Origin: JABMQB01 sp963678235
GTDB taxonomy: Bacteria > Bacteroidota > Bacteroidia > Bacteroidales > Prolixibacteraceae
Direction: 5' to 3'
NCBI GenBank assembly: GCA_963678235.1
Contig: OY782766.1
Coordinates: 2,480,001-2,544,000, forward strand
DNA: 64,000 nt
Positions within the stretch are counted from its first letter, which is position 1. Every line of letters starts with the position of its first letter. Below, one piece after another: positions 17,400 to 25,581 of this stretch. The notes under the pieces were generated by a model. It was not told the DNA's origin and searched no databases. It saw only the letters and a program-made list of their open reading frames with translations. A program made the translations under genes and the position numbers.

Positions 17400-18689
17400 A
17401 TGAATCCACAAGCTGAAGCATTAAATCAGGTTATCAAAGGAAAAAATGAAGTTGTTTTTGACCTCCTTTCCGAAAGGGGAAAGAATATTTTCTTTCCTAA
17501 AAAGGGTATTTTAGGACAATCTGCTGATGCCAAGGGCACAAAGATAAATGCAACAATTGGTGCAGCCATTGAAGATGATGGTACCCCAATGAGACTTGAG
17601 TCTATTGCTTCAAAAGTAAACATTGATCCATCGTTAATTTTCCCATATGCCCCAAGCTTTGGGCGTCCGGATATTCGCGCCAAGTGGAAAAGCATGATTT
17701 ACGAGAAAAACCCATCGATGAAAGATGTTGAGCTAAGTTTACCTGTGGTTACGAATGCCCTTACCCACGGTATCAGCATGGCTGGTTATATGTTCCTGAA
17801 CGAAGGTGACGAAGTAATTGTACCTGATTTGTTTTGGGGAAATTATAACCTAACCCTAACGCACACTTACGGTGCTCCGCTTACCAAGTTCAATTTGTTT
17901 AAGGATAATGCATTCGACATTGAGGCATTTAAAAATAAACTCGCTGAAGGTGGTATTGGGAAAAAAGTAGTAATCCTTAATTTTCCAAATAACCCGAGTG
18001 GGTATACTCCAACTTTCGAAGAAACCGAAGCTATTCTTGGTGTTATTAAAGAATCAGCAGAAGCTGGAAATAAGCTGGTAATAATTACCGATGATGCCTA
18101 TTTCGGATTGGTGTTTGAAGAAGGGATTTCGGAAGAAAGTATTTTCAGCTCACTATGCCAATTACATGAGAATGTGCTGGCTGTTAAAGTTGACGGTGCT
18201 ACCAAAGAAGACTATGTTTGGGGATTCAGGGTAGGTTTTATTACTTATGGAATAAAAAATGGCGATGCGGAATTATATACAGCGCTTGAGAACAAAACCG
18301 CAGGAGCGGTTAGGGGTAACATTTCGAACGCAGCAAATATTTCACAAACACTTTTGCTAACTGCATTTAACAGCCCCGAATACCATGAGCAGAAGCAGGA
18401 AAAGTACGACATTATGAAAAAACGCTATGATGCCGTTAAAGAAACCTTGAAAGATGAAAAATACAAAGAGGTCTTTACTGCGTTGCCTTTTAACTCAGGC
18501 TATTTCATGTGCGTTCAGCTTGCCGAAGGATTGGATGGTGAAGCAATTAGAAAAATATTAATTGAAAAATACAGCATTGGATTGATCAACCTGAACAATG
18601 TTCTCAGAATTGCATTCTCGGCAGTTGCTGCAAGCGATGTTAAAGAAATGTTTGATGGAATTTATAATGCGTGCAATGAGGTAAAATAA
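17400..18689 (+). CDS. PLP-dependent aminotransferase, class I/II fold
   Basis: 429 residues. Fold type I features: substrate/PLP segments VTNALTHGISMAGY and PDLFWGNYNLT, the Asn-Pro turn LNFPNNPSGYTP, the cofactor Asp/Tyr in IITDDAYFGLVF, and the candidate Schiff-base Lys in KVDGATKEDYVWGFRVGF, where the Arg further on would bind cofactor phosphate. It is longer than a typical aspartate aminotransferase, and amino donor and acceptor cannot be assigned. It stands alone and ends in a clear hairpin terminator. Confidence 0.8.
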   Translation: MNPQAEALNQVIKGKNEVVFDLLSERGKNIFFPKKGILGQSADAKGTKINATIGAAIEDDGTPMRLESIASKVNIDPSLIFPYAPSFGRPDIRAKWKSMIYEKNPSMKDVELSLPVVTNALTHGISMAGYMFLNEGDEVIVPDLFWGNYNLTLTHTYGAPLTKFNLFKDNAFDIEAFKNKLAEGGIGKKVVILNFPNNPSGYTPTFEETEAILGVIKESAEAGNKLVIITDDAYFGLVFEEGISEESIFSSLCQLHENVLAVKVDGATKEDYVWGFRVGFITYGIKNGDAELYTALENKTAGAVRGNISNAANISQTLLLTAFNSPEYHEQKQEKYDIMKKRYDAVKETLKDEKYKEVFTALPFNSGYFMCVQLAEGLDGEAIRKILIEKYSIGLINLNNVLRIAFSAVAASDVKEMFDGIYNACNEVK

Positions 18690-18710
18690 ATTTTATACAT
18701 ATAGATAAGG

Positions 18711-18740
18711 AAGCCATCTCTATTTAAAGATGGCTTTTTT
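18711..18740 (+). terminator. Intrinsic terminator after the aminotransferase gene
   Basis: AAGCCATC (18711-18718) and GATGGCTT (18729-18736) form a perfect 8-bp stem with a 10-base loop, followed by a T run. It lies 21 bp beyond the aminotransferase stop and at the 3' end of the convergent GroES-like gene. Confidence 0.85.
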
Positions 18741-19122
18741 ATTTAAACAAACTTTCGTCGCGAATCACCAATAAAATAGCAGAATGGGGCAGTATAATAT
18801 ATTTTTCTGCATTGAACTCAATCTCAAATCCACTTTTATTTAAATATACCGCCAAATCCCCTTCCCTGGCCTGGAGCGGAACATATTTTACTTCATCTCG
18901 GTTTTCTTTCCAGGGTTCATCTTCATCGGTCATAGCCGGAATTGGGTAACCAGGTCCAACTTTAACAATATAACCACTTTGTACTTTTTCGTTTTCCTGA
19001 ACAGTTGGAGGCAGGTATAATCCGGTTTTAGTTCTTCCACTTGGGTTTTTAGGTTTTACCAAAACCCTGTCGCCAACCATCACAAAATTTTGTAAATCTT
19101 TTTCTTCTAGCTGTAAGGACAT
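18739..19122 (-). CDS. GroES-like (Cpn10 family) protein without adjacent groEL
   Basis: 127 residues from the ATG at 19122. An upstream in-frame start at 19260 exists, but a -7 promoter box (TATCTTTG, minus strand, 19145-19152) lies inside that extension and the added residues look non-coding. The chaperonin-10 fold is indicated by VMVGDRVLVKPKNPSGRTKTGLYLPP near the N-terminus and by EGDLAVYLNKSGFEIEFNAEKYIILPHSAILLVI at the end, with an insertion between containing EDEPWKENRDEVKYV. That insertion and the absence of groEL nearby suggest an accessory Cpn10 homolog rather than the housekeeping co-chaperone. Its function is unknown. Confidence 0.75.
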   Translation of the reverse strand: MSLQLEEKDLQNFVMVGDRVLVKPKNPSGRTKTGLYLPPTVQENEKVQSGYIVKVGPGYPIPAMTDEDEPWKENRDEVKYVPLQAREGDLAVYLNKSGFEIEFNAEKYIILPHSAILLVIRDESLFK

Positions 19123-19144
19123 ATTATTATTCTCTATTCTTCTG

Positions 19145-19152
19145 CAAAGATA
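19145..19152 (-). promoter_or_regulatory. -7 box for the GroES-like gene
   Basis: On the minus strand this reads TATCTTTG, a match to TAnnTTTG, 22 bp upstream of the ATG at 19122. It supports that start over the longer frame beginning at 19260. Confidence 0.5.
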
Positions 19153-19435
19153 AATTTTTATGTTTTTTTCGTGCCTTGCCAATACACAATTTGCATTTTT
19201 ATGGTTCATGTTATTTCCTGAAGGAACAAAATTATACCTCAACTCAACTTTTTTATACACTTAAATAAATTTTTCACCCCTAAATTTTCATCCTATGATC
19301 ATATATTATGTTCATTAGAATCTTAAGACCGGAAAAAATCCATTTTTTATTAAATATTTTTTAGTTATATTATCCACTGATTTAATGATACTTACAAAGT
19401 TTAATAAAAAATATTTTTAAAATGTACAGTACTTT

Positions 19436-19483
19436 GTATTGCATATTACCTTTTTTTATACTTATATTTGTATAGCATATTAC
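19436..19483 (+). promoter_or_regulatory. Promoter with two copies of a 14-bp direct repeat
   Basis: GTATTGCATATTAC (19436-19449) and GTATAGCATATTAC (19470-19483) differ at one base and start 34 bp apart. A -7 box TATATTTG (19463-19470) and a TTG 21 bp upstream of it (19439-19441) form a Bacteroidota-type promoter; one repeat overlaps the -33 side and the other begins at the last base of the -7 box. A repressor binding both would block transcription of the downstream small secreted protein. I associate similar motifs with PadR-type operators in Bacteroidota, but that is from memory and unverified. Confidence 0.55.
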
Positions 19484-19591
19484 AATTGAATAGAAGGTAA
19501 TTTTTAAAAAAAAGTTCTATACAAATTGTAACATTTTAGAAAAGTAAGCGTCATAAGAGTAGAAACAGAAAACATAGAGGAGGTAAAAGCC

Positions 19592-20050
19592 ATGAAAACA
19601 AAAACAGAAAACAAAAACAGAATCACATTTAAAGCAACAGTTTTAAGGTTAACAGCAATTTTTATCAGTATTGTACTTTTAAGTTTCACCGTGAGTGCAC
19701 AAGACTTTTGGAATACTGTTTTAACACACAACAGCATTAACGAAATTGCTTCTGTTTTGGTAGAAGCACCAGCAGTGGAAAACGAAGCTGCCCCAACAAG
19801 TCTATTATCAAGCACAGAAGTAACCATTTACCTTCCATTATACGAATCAATTGAACAAGAAACGTTGGAAACTGAAGACTGGATGTTTGACAATTCTTAC
19901 TTCAACAAAGTTGAATTGGAAGAAACAAATGAAATGGAACAACCATTAGATTTAGAGCCATGGATGCAAGACGAAAATTATTTTGACAATGAAGCAGAAG
20001 GAAAACTAGAACTGGAAGCCTGGATGACAAATGAAAGCCTTTGGGGGTAA
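19592..20050 (+). CDS. Small exported protein with three C-terminal WM repeats
   Basis: 152 residues. A long positively charged N-terminus leads to a signal peptide (LTAIFISIVLLSFTVSAQ, cleavage near residue 37). The mature part is acidic and ends in three diverged copies of a 13-residue unit: ETEDWMFDNSYFN (about 93-105), DLEPWMQDENYFD (120-132) and ELEAWMTNESLWG (140-152). The invariant core is E-x-WM followed by an acidic/Asn stretch and an aromatic. A strong Shine-Dalgarno AGAGGAGG precedes the ATG, unusual for this phylum. The gene has its own repeat-bearing promoter and terminator, so it is independently regulated. Function unknown. Confidence 0.75.
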   Translation: MKTKTENKNRITFKATVLRLTAIFISIVLLSFTVSAQDFWNTVLTHNSINEIASVLVEAPAVENEAAPTSLLSSTEVTIYLPLYESIEQETLETEDWMFDNSYFNKVELEETNEMEQPLDLEPWMQDENYFDNEAEGKLELEAWMTNESLWG

Positions 20051-20082
20051 GAGAACATTTAGTAAAACATGAAAACAGAAAG

Positions 20083-20110
20083 AACGCTGGCTAGCCACCA
20101 GCGTTTTTTT
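20083..20110 (+). terminator. Intrinsic terminator after the WM-repeat gene
   Basis: AACGCTGG (20083-20090) pairs perfectly with CCAGCGTT (20098-20105) around a 7-base loop, followed by seven T residues counting the stem end. It lies 32 bp after the stop and at the end of the convergent map gene. Confidence 0.9.
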
Positions 20111-20888
20111 ATGCTTTTGGGTATTCATTGTTCACATCGGTGAGCACTTCAAAACCACTTTTTGTAACCAAAACCGTGTGCTCAAACTGCGCAGATAATT
20201 TATTATCCACTGTTCGCGCAGTCCACCCATCTTTTTTATCGATAACCGTAGATGGACGCCCAATATTTATCATTGGTTCAATGGTAAAAATCATTCCTGG
20301 CTTCATTTTCTCACCTGAGTTTTTACGCGCTGCATGATCAACCTGCGGTGCCTCATGGAAGTTAATGCCAACTCCATGCCCACAAAATTCATAAACAACA
20401 GAATAACCCTTTGCTTTTGCATAACGGTTAATCACAAATCCAATATTCCCAAAATAATTTCCCGGCTGGACCTGGTTTATGCCCAAGTCTAAACAGTGCT
20501 TTGTGACTTCAATTAAATCCATCGCTTTTTTATCGACTTCCCCAACCGTGAACATTCTGGAAGTATCCCCATAAAATCCATCCAAAATAGTGGTTACATC
20601 AATATTCAAAATATCCCCATCTTTTAAAATGGTTTCTTCAGATGGAATTCCATGGCATACCACTTCGTTTAGCGAAATACAAGAAGATTTTGGATAACCA
20701 TTGTATCCTTTTGTGGCAGGAATTGCCCCGTTTTCAGTAATAAAATCTTCAATCTTGTTATCCAGGAATTCGGTACTTACTCCGGCTTTTACATAAGGTT
20801 GGATGAAATTTAGTGCCTCCCCTGCAAGTTTGCTGCTTCTTCGAATACCTTCAATTTGGTCCTGGGTTTTGATAATTATTTCGCTCAT
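20109..20888 (-). CDS. map: Methionine aminopeptidase, type I
   Basis: 259 residues, the length of bacterial type I enzymes. The five metal ligands are visible: Asp in LNIDVTT, Asp in YGDTSRMF, His in FCGHGVGINFHE, Glu in FTIEPMI and Glu in SAQFEHTV. The cytosolic enzyme removes the initiator methionine. It is a monocistronic minus-strand gene, not in the ribosomal-protein cluster where map often lies in this phylum, so a second copy may exist elsewhere (inference). Confidence 0.95.
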   Translation of the reverse strand: MSEIIIKTQDQIEGIRRSSKLAGEALNFIQPYVKAGVSTEFLDNKIEDFITENGAIPATKGYNGYPKSSCISLNEVVCHGIPSEETILKDGDILNIDVTTILDGFYGDTSRMFTVGEVDKKAMDLIEVTKHCLDLGINQVQPGNYFGNIGFVINRYAKAKGYSVVYEFCGHGVGINFHEAPQVDHAARKNSGEKMKPGMIFTIEPMINIGRPSTVIDKKDGWTARTVDNKLSAQFEHTVLVTKSGFEVLTDVNNEYPKA

Positions 20889-20989
20889 GGAAAATGTTAA
20901 TTTTATGCAAAAATGGTGAATACTGGCAGTTATTCAAAACGGAACAATAAATTTGTGAAAAAGTTTAATCAAATAATCAACCCAAGAAA

Positions 20990-21721
20990 ATGAAATATAC
21001 TACAGATCATTATATAAAATCGTTCCATATCAATAGGTTTGGAAAACTATCGACCTCATTTTTGTTTTATCACATGCAGGAAATTGCCAATGAACATGCA
21101 AACGTTTTGGGTTTTGGCTACGATCAATTAAAAGAAAGCAAATTATTTTGGGTATTATCAAGGTTATGGGTTAAGATTTACCGAAGACCATCATGGAAAG
21201 AAAAATTCAGCCTTTCGACCTGGTCCAGGGGAACCGATGGTTTTTACGGATACCGTGATTTCCAGTTTTTTGATGAAAACAGCGAATGTATTATCGAAGC
21301 CACCAGTAGTTGGTTGGCAATAAACCTTGAAACAAAACGTATCCAGCGTTTATCTATGTTGGAAAATGTTCCGGCATATAATGAAAGTGTTTTTGGCGAA
21401 AACCCATCAAAACTCATGGCGCCAGAATGCGATGAAAAATTAAAATTCTCACCTGTATTGTTTAACGAAATTGATATCAATCAACATTTTAATAGTGGGC
21501 GCTATCTCGAAAGGATTTTAGATAGTTATGATTTTTCTTTTCACGAAAAAAACGAACTGATTGAATTTGAGGTCAACTTTTTAAAAGAAGGGATGCCAAA
21601 TGATCAGCTATCCGTAAAAAAAGAGGTGAAAGAAGATTTGACTCATCTGTGCAGCGTGGTGCGCGAATCGGATTCGATTGACCTCATCAAAGCCAAAATG
21701 ATCTGGAAAGAGCGAGGCTAA
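20990..21721 (+). CDS. Acyl-ACP thioesterase
   Basis: 243 residues. Two hotdog-type halves of the acyl-ACP thioesterase family (FatA/FatB-like) are visible: the first half contains FGKLSTSFLFYHMQEIANEHA and the RLWVKIYRRPSWKEKF strand, and the second begins near NEIDINQHFNSGRYLERILD, carrying the conserved Asn-x-His-x-Asn arrangement used for catalysis in plant enzymes. It would release free fatty acids from acyl carrier protein. It is convergent with miaA; no lipid genes adjoin it. Confidence 0.85.
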   Translation: MKYTTDHYIKSFHINRFGKLSTSFLFYHMQEIANEHANVLGFGYDQLKESKLFWVLSRLWVKIYRRPSWKEKFSLSTWSRGTDGFYGYRDFQFFDENSECIIEATSSWLAINLETKRIQRLSMLENVPAYNESVFGENPSKLMAPECDEKLKFSPVLFNEIDINQHFNSGRYLERILDSYDFSFHEKNELIEFEVNFLKEGMPNDQLSVKKEVKEDLTHLCSVVRESDSIDLIKAKMIWKERG

Positions 21722-21728
21722 AAGTTTA

Positions 21729-22652
21729 TCAATGATGATTTAGCAAGCCCAATGTTTTTTCAATTTTTTCGTCCATTGGCATGTAACCGTCCAACCAGTG
21801 GATGACTGTTCCTTGTTTTTCCATTTTTCGGAACCAGGTCATCTGCCGCTTTGCAAATTGATGAATAGCCACATTAAGCTTGCTGACCATTTCATCATAA
21901 CTCAATTGACCTATCAAGTGTTGTGTTAAAAATTTGTATTCCAAACCATAATAAATCAGGTTTTCAGGTTTTATTCCAGAATCCAGGAGCTTTTTAACTT
22001 CTTCCAACATACCCTCTTTTAAACGTTGATGAAGCCGTTCCGTAATCCTTTTTCGCCTTGACAAACGATCGAATTTTATGCCAATATTTAAACTGCAAAT
22101 GGGTGGCATTTTTGTTTCCAATTCCGGGTTTTTGCTACAATAATCTGCAATTTCAATGGCCCTGACTGCCCTTTTTGCAGTACTGATATCGGAAATATTG
22201 TGCAGGTTTGATTTGTAACTTTCCAGGATTGTAGCCAATTCCGACAAGTCCTTTTCTTTTATTGATTCCCTCAAAGCAGGATTATCAGGTACCTGAATCA
22301 ATTTGTAATTTTTTAAAACAGCTTCAATGTACATCCCGCTTCCACCACACAAAACCGGAAATACACCCCGGATTTTCATATCCTCAAAAATTTTCAAAAA
22401 ATCTTGTTGATATTCAAATACGTTATACTGGTAACCAGCGTCAACAATATCCACCAAATGAGCCCGGATATTTTTCCCATCAACATTATAATCTTCAAGA
22501 TCTTTTCCAGTCCCAATGTCCATTCCACGGTAAACCTGCCTCGAATCGGCAGAAATAATTTCACCGTTTAATATTACGGCAAGTTTTGCAGCAAACGAGG
22601 TTTTACCGGATGCCGTGGCCCCCATTACCGATACAATGTTGTATTTTGACAT
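21729..22652 (-). CDS. miaA: tRNA dimethylallyltransferase
   Basis: 307 residues, standard length. P-loop GATASGKTSFAAKLA, SADSRQVYRGMDIGTGKD for tRNA/isoprenoid contacts, GGSGMYIEAVL and the C-terminal QFAKRQMTWFRK segment are all MiaA signatures. It transfers dimethylallyl from DMAPP to N6 of A37 in tRNAs reading codons that start with U; MiaB, which methylthiolates the product, is encoded at 50638 and an IPP isomerase at the left edge. Confidence 0.96.
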   Translation of the reverse strand: MSKYNIVSVMGATASGKTSFAAKLAVILNGEIISADSRQVYRGMDIGTGKDLEDYNVDGKNIRAHLVDIVDAGYQYNVFEYQQDFLKIFEDMKIRGVFPVLCGGSGMYIEAVLKNYKLIQVPDNPALRESIKEKDLSELATILESYKSNLHNISDISTAKRAVRAIEIADYCSKNPELETKMPPICSLNIGIKFDRLSRRKRITERLHQRLKEGMLEEVKKLLDSGIKPENLIYYGLEYKFLTQHLIGQLSYDEMVSKLNVAIHQFAKRQMTWFRKMEKQGTVIHWLDGYMPMDEKIEKTLGLLNHH

Positions 22653-22850
22653 AGAAATCTTACTAAATGTTTTATCAAAAGTATAGAAAATAAACGGGAT
22701 AACTTAAAAATTCATTGACTTGCCTTTTAATCATTTTGAACAATTATAAATTACTTCATCATTAACAATAACTGTTGACATTCAGCTTTATAAAATGTAA
22801 TTTTATATGAACATAAATCCAAATTAGTTTCCCGAATAAAAAATCATTTT

Positions 22851-24098
22851 ATGAAAAAAATTTACTTATCCTTATTTTTTGCCATCCTTTTTATCTTGCC
22901 ATGTTCTTTAAACTTAATTGCAAAAGATAAAAAGAGAACTTCAGATGTTCCATATATGAATTCTACTATGGGGGAGTACAAGTTTCATCGCATTACTGAC
23001 TATTTAATATTCAACGCCGTTCCATTTAGTTTCGACTACAGTCAACTTGTGAATAAAAGTGCCCAGGAAGAAGATTCTATTCCGGTTTCAAAAATTGAAT
23101 ATGAGTACGAAAACAACAACATTTTCACAACATCGTACGATTGGAAAAATGAAACATGGGTTCCGGACTTGCGCGACGAATATTATTTTTCTTTTAGCAC
23201 CACATTATCAGATTCATCCATTTTCTATAACTACGACACAATTAACCTGGATTGGGACCTGGATGCAAAATGGATTAGCTCGTTTAACGAATTGGGGCAA
23301 AGGACAGAACAAATCATGTATGAATATCAAGAAGAAACCTCAACCTGGAAGAAGTCCATTAAACAGAAATTAGATTATTTGAACAATGGTGACTCTATTG
23401 TTGAAGAGCAGTTTTACTGGCCCGAAATTGACACGAATTGGACACAAACCATAAAATTTGCCACTACCTATGAAAATGGACGAAGAAAAAAGTTCTACTT
23501 ATTTAACTGGGATTTTATAAACAAAAGTTATACAGTGCAATCTATGGAAGAGTTTTTTTACGATGAAGCTGGAAATTTAATTAAATCGGTTTCTTCAAGC
23601 TGGGATGTAACCAATGAAATATTTGTGGAAATTATGAAACTGATTTATTCAGGCGATGATTTGGAATATATTACCTATTTTATCTTAGATAATGGCACAC
23701 AAATATGGAAACCAAACGGATTGCTTATATTTAACCTCGATGAAAATGGCAGAAGCACATCGCGCGACCAATTGAATTACAACGAGGGTGACGATAATTT
23801 TTTACGTACAAATGTTACCGAATTTATATATGAAGACCAAGTTGTTGGGGTAAACAATCTTCCAAAATTAGAAGTGCAAATCTATCCAAACCCGGTAAAA
23901 GACTTGCTCATAGTAAAACTCGACAACCCCGGAAAGTCCGCATTCGAAATCATAGACATTAATGGCAGGGTATTACTTTCAAAACAAAGTAACAATGCAC
24001 TGAACAGAATATCAATGCAAGAACTTAATAGTGGAATCTACTTCTTAAAAGTAAATTCGCGAGGACAAATGACGACAAAACAAATTATTAAAGAATAA
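22851..24098 (+). CDS. Secreted protein with type IX secretion sorting domain
   Basis: 415 residues. There is an N-terminal signal peptide (YLSLFFAILFILPCSLNLIAK). The body contains repeated strands of the kind YDEAGNLIKSVSSSWD, QWEN-like tryptophan-rich turns and a W about every 40 residues, resembling RHS-type or YD-like beta repeats though no family is firmly recognised. The C-terminal 75 residues (VQIYPNPVKDLLIVKL, EIIDINGRVLLSK, LNSGIYFLKVNS) are a classic T9SS type A sorting domain that directs outer-membrane export and cell-surface attachment. Followed by a strong terminator. Confidence 0.85.
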   Translation: MKKIYLSLFFAILFILPCSLNLIAKDKKRTSDVPYMNSTMGEYKFHRITDYLIFNAVPFSFDYSQLVNKSAQEEDSIPVSKIEYEYENNNIFTTSYDWKNETWVPDLRDEYYFSFSTTLSDSSIFYNYDTINLDWDLDAKWISSFNELGQRTEQIMYEYQEETSTWKKSIKQKLDYLNNGDSIVEEQFYWPEIDTNWTQTIKFATTYENGRRKKFYLFNWDFINKSYTVQSMEEFFYDEAGNLIKSVSSSWDVTNEIFVEIMKLIYSGDDLEYITYFILDNGTQIWKPNGLLIFNLDENGRSTSRDQLNYNEGDDNFLRTNVTEFIYEDQVVGVNNLPKLEVQIYPNPVKDLLIVKLDNPGKSAFEIIDINGRVLLSKQSNNALNRISMQELNSGIYFLKVNSRGQMTTKQIIKE

Positions 24099-24119
24099 AC
24101 TGCGATCTATTTTTTTAGA

Positions 24120-24157
24120 AGGTTGGTTAAATTGATTGACCAACCTTTTTTTATTTT
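24120..24157 (+). terminator. Intrinsic terminator after the T9SS-substrate gene
   Basis: AGGTTGGT (24120-24127) and ACCAACCT (24139-24146) form a perfect stem with an 11-base loop, followed by a long T-rich tract. It is 22 bp past the stop codon. Confidence 0.88.
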
Positions 24158-24163
24158 TAGGGG

Positions 24164-24301
24164 ATGATAAAAGAGGCATGTGTTGAAACTTTTGAGGAAG
24201 CAATTGAAGCGGAGAATAAAGGTGCTGACCGCATTGAATTATGCTCACATCTTGAACTGGACGAAAGATCTGTATTGAAACCTATTTGTTCATCCGATTA
24301 A
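24164..24301 (+). pseudogene. cutC: N-terminal remnant of a CutC-family gene
   Basis: An open frame of 45 codons starts at an ATG right after the terminator. Its first 34 residues, including VETFEEAIEAENKGADRIELCSHLEL, match the beginning of CutC (copper homeostasis TIM-barrel protein, about 240 residues), which starts with a very similar E-x-F/L-x-x-A-x-x-A-x-x-x-GADRIELCS pattern. After about LELD the sequence no longer resembles CutC, and the frame ends at 24301, overlapping the last 20 bases of hydE on the other strand. No C-terminal part was found in the window. It looks like a gene truncated by a rearrangement whose breakpoint lies near 24265. Confidence 0.65.
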
Positions 24302-25397
24302 AAAAATGCTTGGAATCGCCCCATTCCCCAAAACCAATCTCGCTACCAGCAATTTCAATCCGGGCTTCGAGGCAGTTTTTACATAATTCTGCATCCTCAT
24401 CCAAACAAGGCTTGTCGGCATATAGTTTATACTCTTTTCGGTATTCACAAGGCGTGAGGTTTGGCATAATCACATTGGCACCAATGGTCAAAGCTTTTTC
24501 CCTTCCGGCAGGATCAATAGCCTGCAAAGCAGTTGCTGCCGCAATGTTTATATCGGGCATTAGCAGACGAAGGGCTGCAATCATTTTCAGGGTGAGGTCG
24601 AAACGGTATTCCCGGGTTTCCAATCCCTTCCGATGCGCAAAAAGCGGGGTATCTTCATGCTCCACATATGGTCCCATGCCACACATATCAATATCAATAT
24701 CCTTAAAAAACAACAAATCCTTGGCTAAATCTTCCATCGACTGAAATGGTAAACCCACCATTACCCCGGTACCTACCTGGTAGCCGGTCTCTTTTAATAA
24801 TCGAAGTGCATTCAATCTATTCTCAAAAGAATGCTTTTCATTTTTCGGATGAATTTTATAATAAAGGTTCGGATTGGAAGATTCGATTCGTAACAAATAC
24901 CGATGGGCACCACTTTCTTTCCACAGCTCATAAGTTTCTCTGCTTTGTTCACCACAGCTTAGGGTAATTCCTAATTCGTTGTTCGAAAGTTTCTTTATTT
25001 TTTTCAGCAGCGAGCTCACTCTCTGTGTAAAAGCCGGAGATGATAATTCGCCCGATTGCAGCACAACGGATGCAAATTTATTCTCCCAGGCAAATTTGCA
25101 AGCTTCCAGGATTTCCTCGTCCTCAGCATTATACCTGACAACTTTTGAGTTGCTTTTCCGAATGCCACAGTACAAGCAATCTTTTGAGCAAATATTGGAA
25201 AATTCAACCAAGCCCCGAAAGTAAACTTTCCTGCCAACCACCTCTTCTTTTTTTGCTTGTGATTTTTTAAACAATAAAGTCCTATCCACTCCTTCTGCAG
25301 TTAACAGCCTGATTAAATCATCTTTGGAGAATGAATCCTGAGCCAATATTTCCAGAAAATTTTTCACGTTGTGAAGATACGAATTTAAATTCCTCAT
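24282..25397 (-). CDS. hydE: [FeFe]-hydrogenase H-cluster radical SAM maturase HydE
   Basis: 371 residues. The radical SAM cysteines are C70, C74 and C77 in NICSKDCLYCGIRKSN, matching the HydE form and followed by VVRY. Other BioB/HydE-like signatures are VVLQSGELSS, LSCGEQSRETYELWKESGAHRYLLRIESSN and GTGVMVGLPFQS. HydE acts on the HydG-derived organometallic iron complex to build the diiron precursor. It is transcribed away from the TM1266-hydG-aspA genes. It overlaps the cutC remnant by 20 bp at its 3' end. A second [4Fe-4S] site seen in some HydE proteins was not evaluated. Confidence 0.93.
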   Translation of the reverse strand: MRNLNSYLHNVKNFLEILAQDSFSKDDLIRLLTAEGVDRTLLFKKSQAKKEEVVGRKVYFRGLVEFSNICSKDCLYCGIRKSNSKVVRYNAEDEEILEACKFAWENKFASVVLQSGELSSPAFTQRVSSLLKKIKKLSNNELGITLSCGEQSRETYELWKESGAHRYLLRIESSNPNLYYKIHPKNEKHSFENRLNALRLLKETGYQVGTGVMVGLPFQSMEDLAKDLLFFKDIDIDMCGMGPYVEHEDTPLFAHRKGLETREYRFDLTLKMIAALRLLMPDINIAAATALQAIDPAGREKALTIGANVIMPNLTPCEYRKEYKLYADKPCLDEDAELCKNCLEARIEIAGSEIGFGEWGDSKHFFNRMNK

Positions 25398-25581
25398 TCG
25401 TAGGGACTAGATTATGAATGATGTCAGAAAATAAAGTACAACGTGTTTTTTAATCTACTTTAGCACTGAGATGGTCAATACGTCAATGACAAATCTTAAT
25501 AATAAAAAGTAATTTTTCAATCGGTCATAATTCTTTTTTAATATTTTTACATAAGTTAAAAATCAAACAATACAAACTACT

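Noticed and set aside
19123..19260. N-terminal extension of the GroES-like protein from 19260
   Set aside because: A -7 promoter box lies within it and the resulting residues do not resemble the Cpn10 start.
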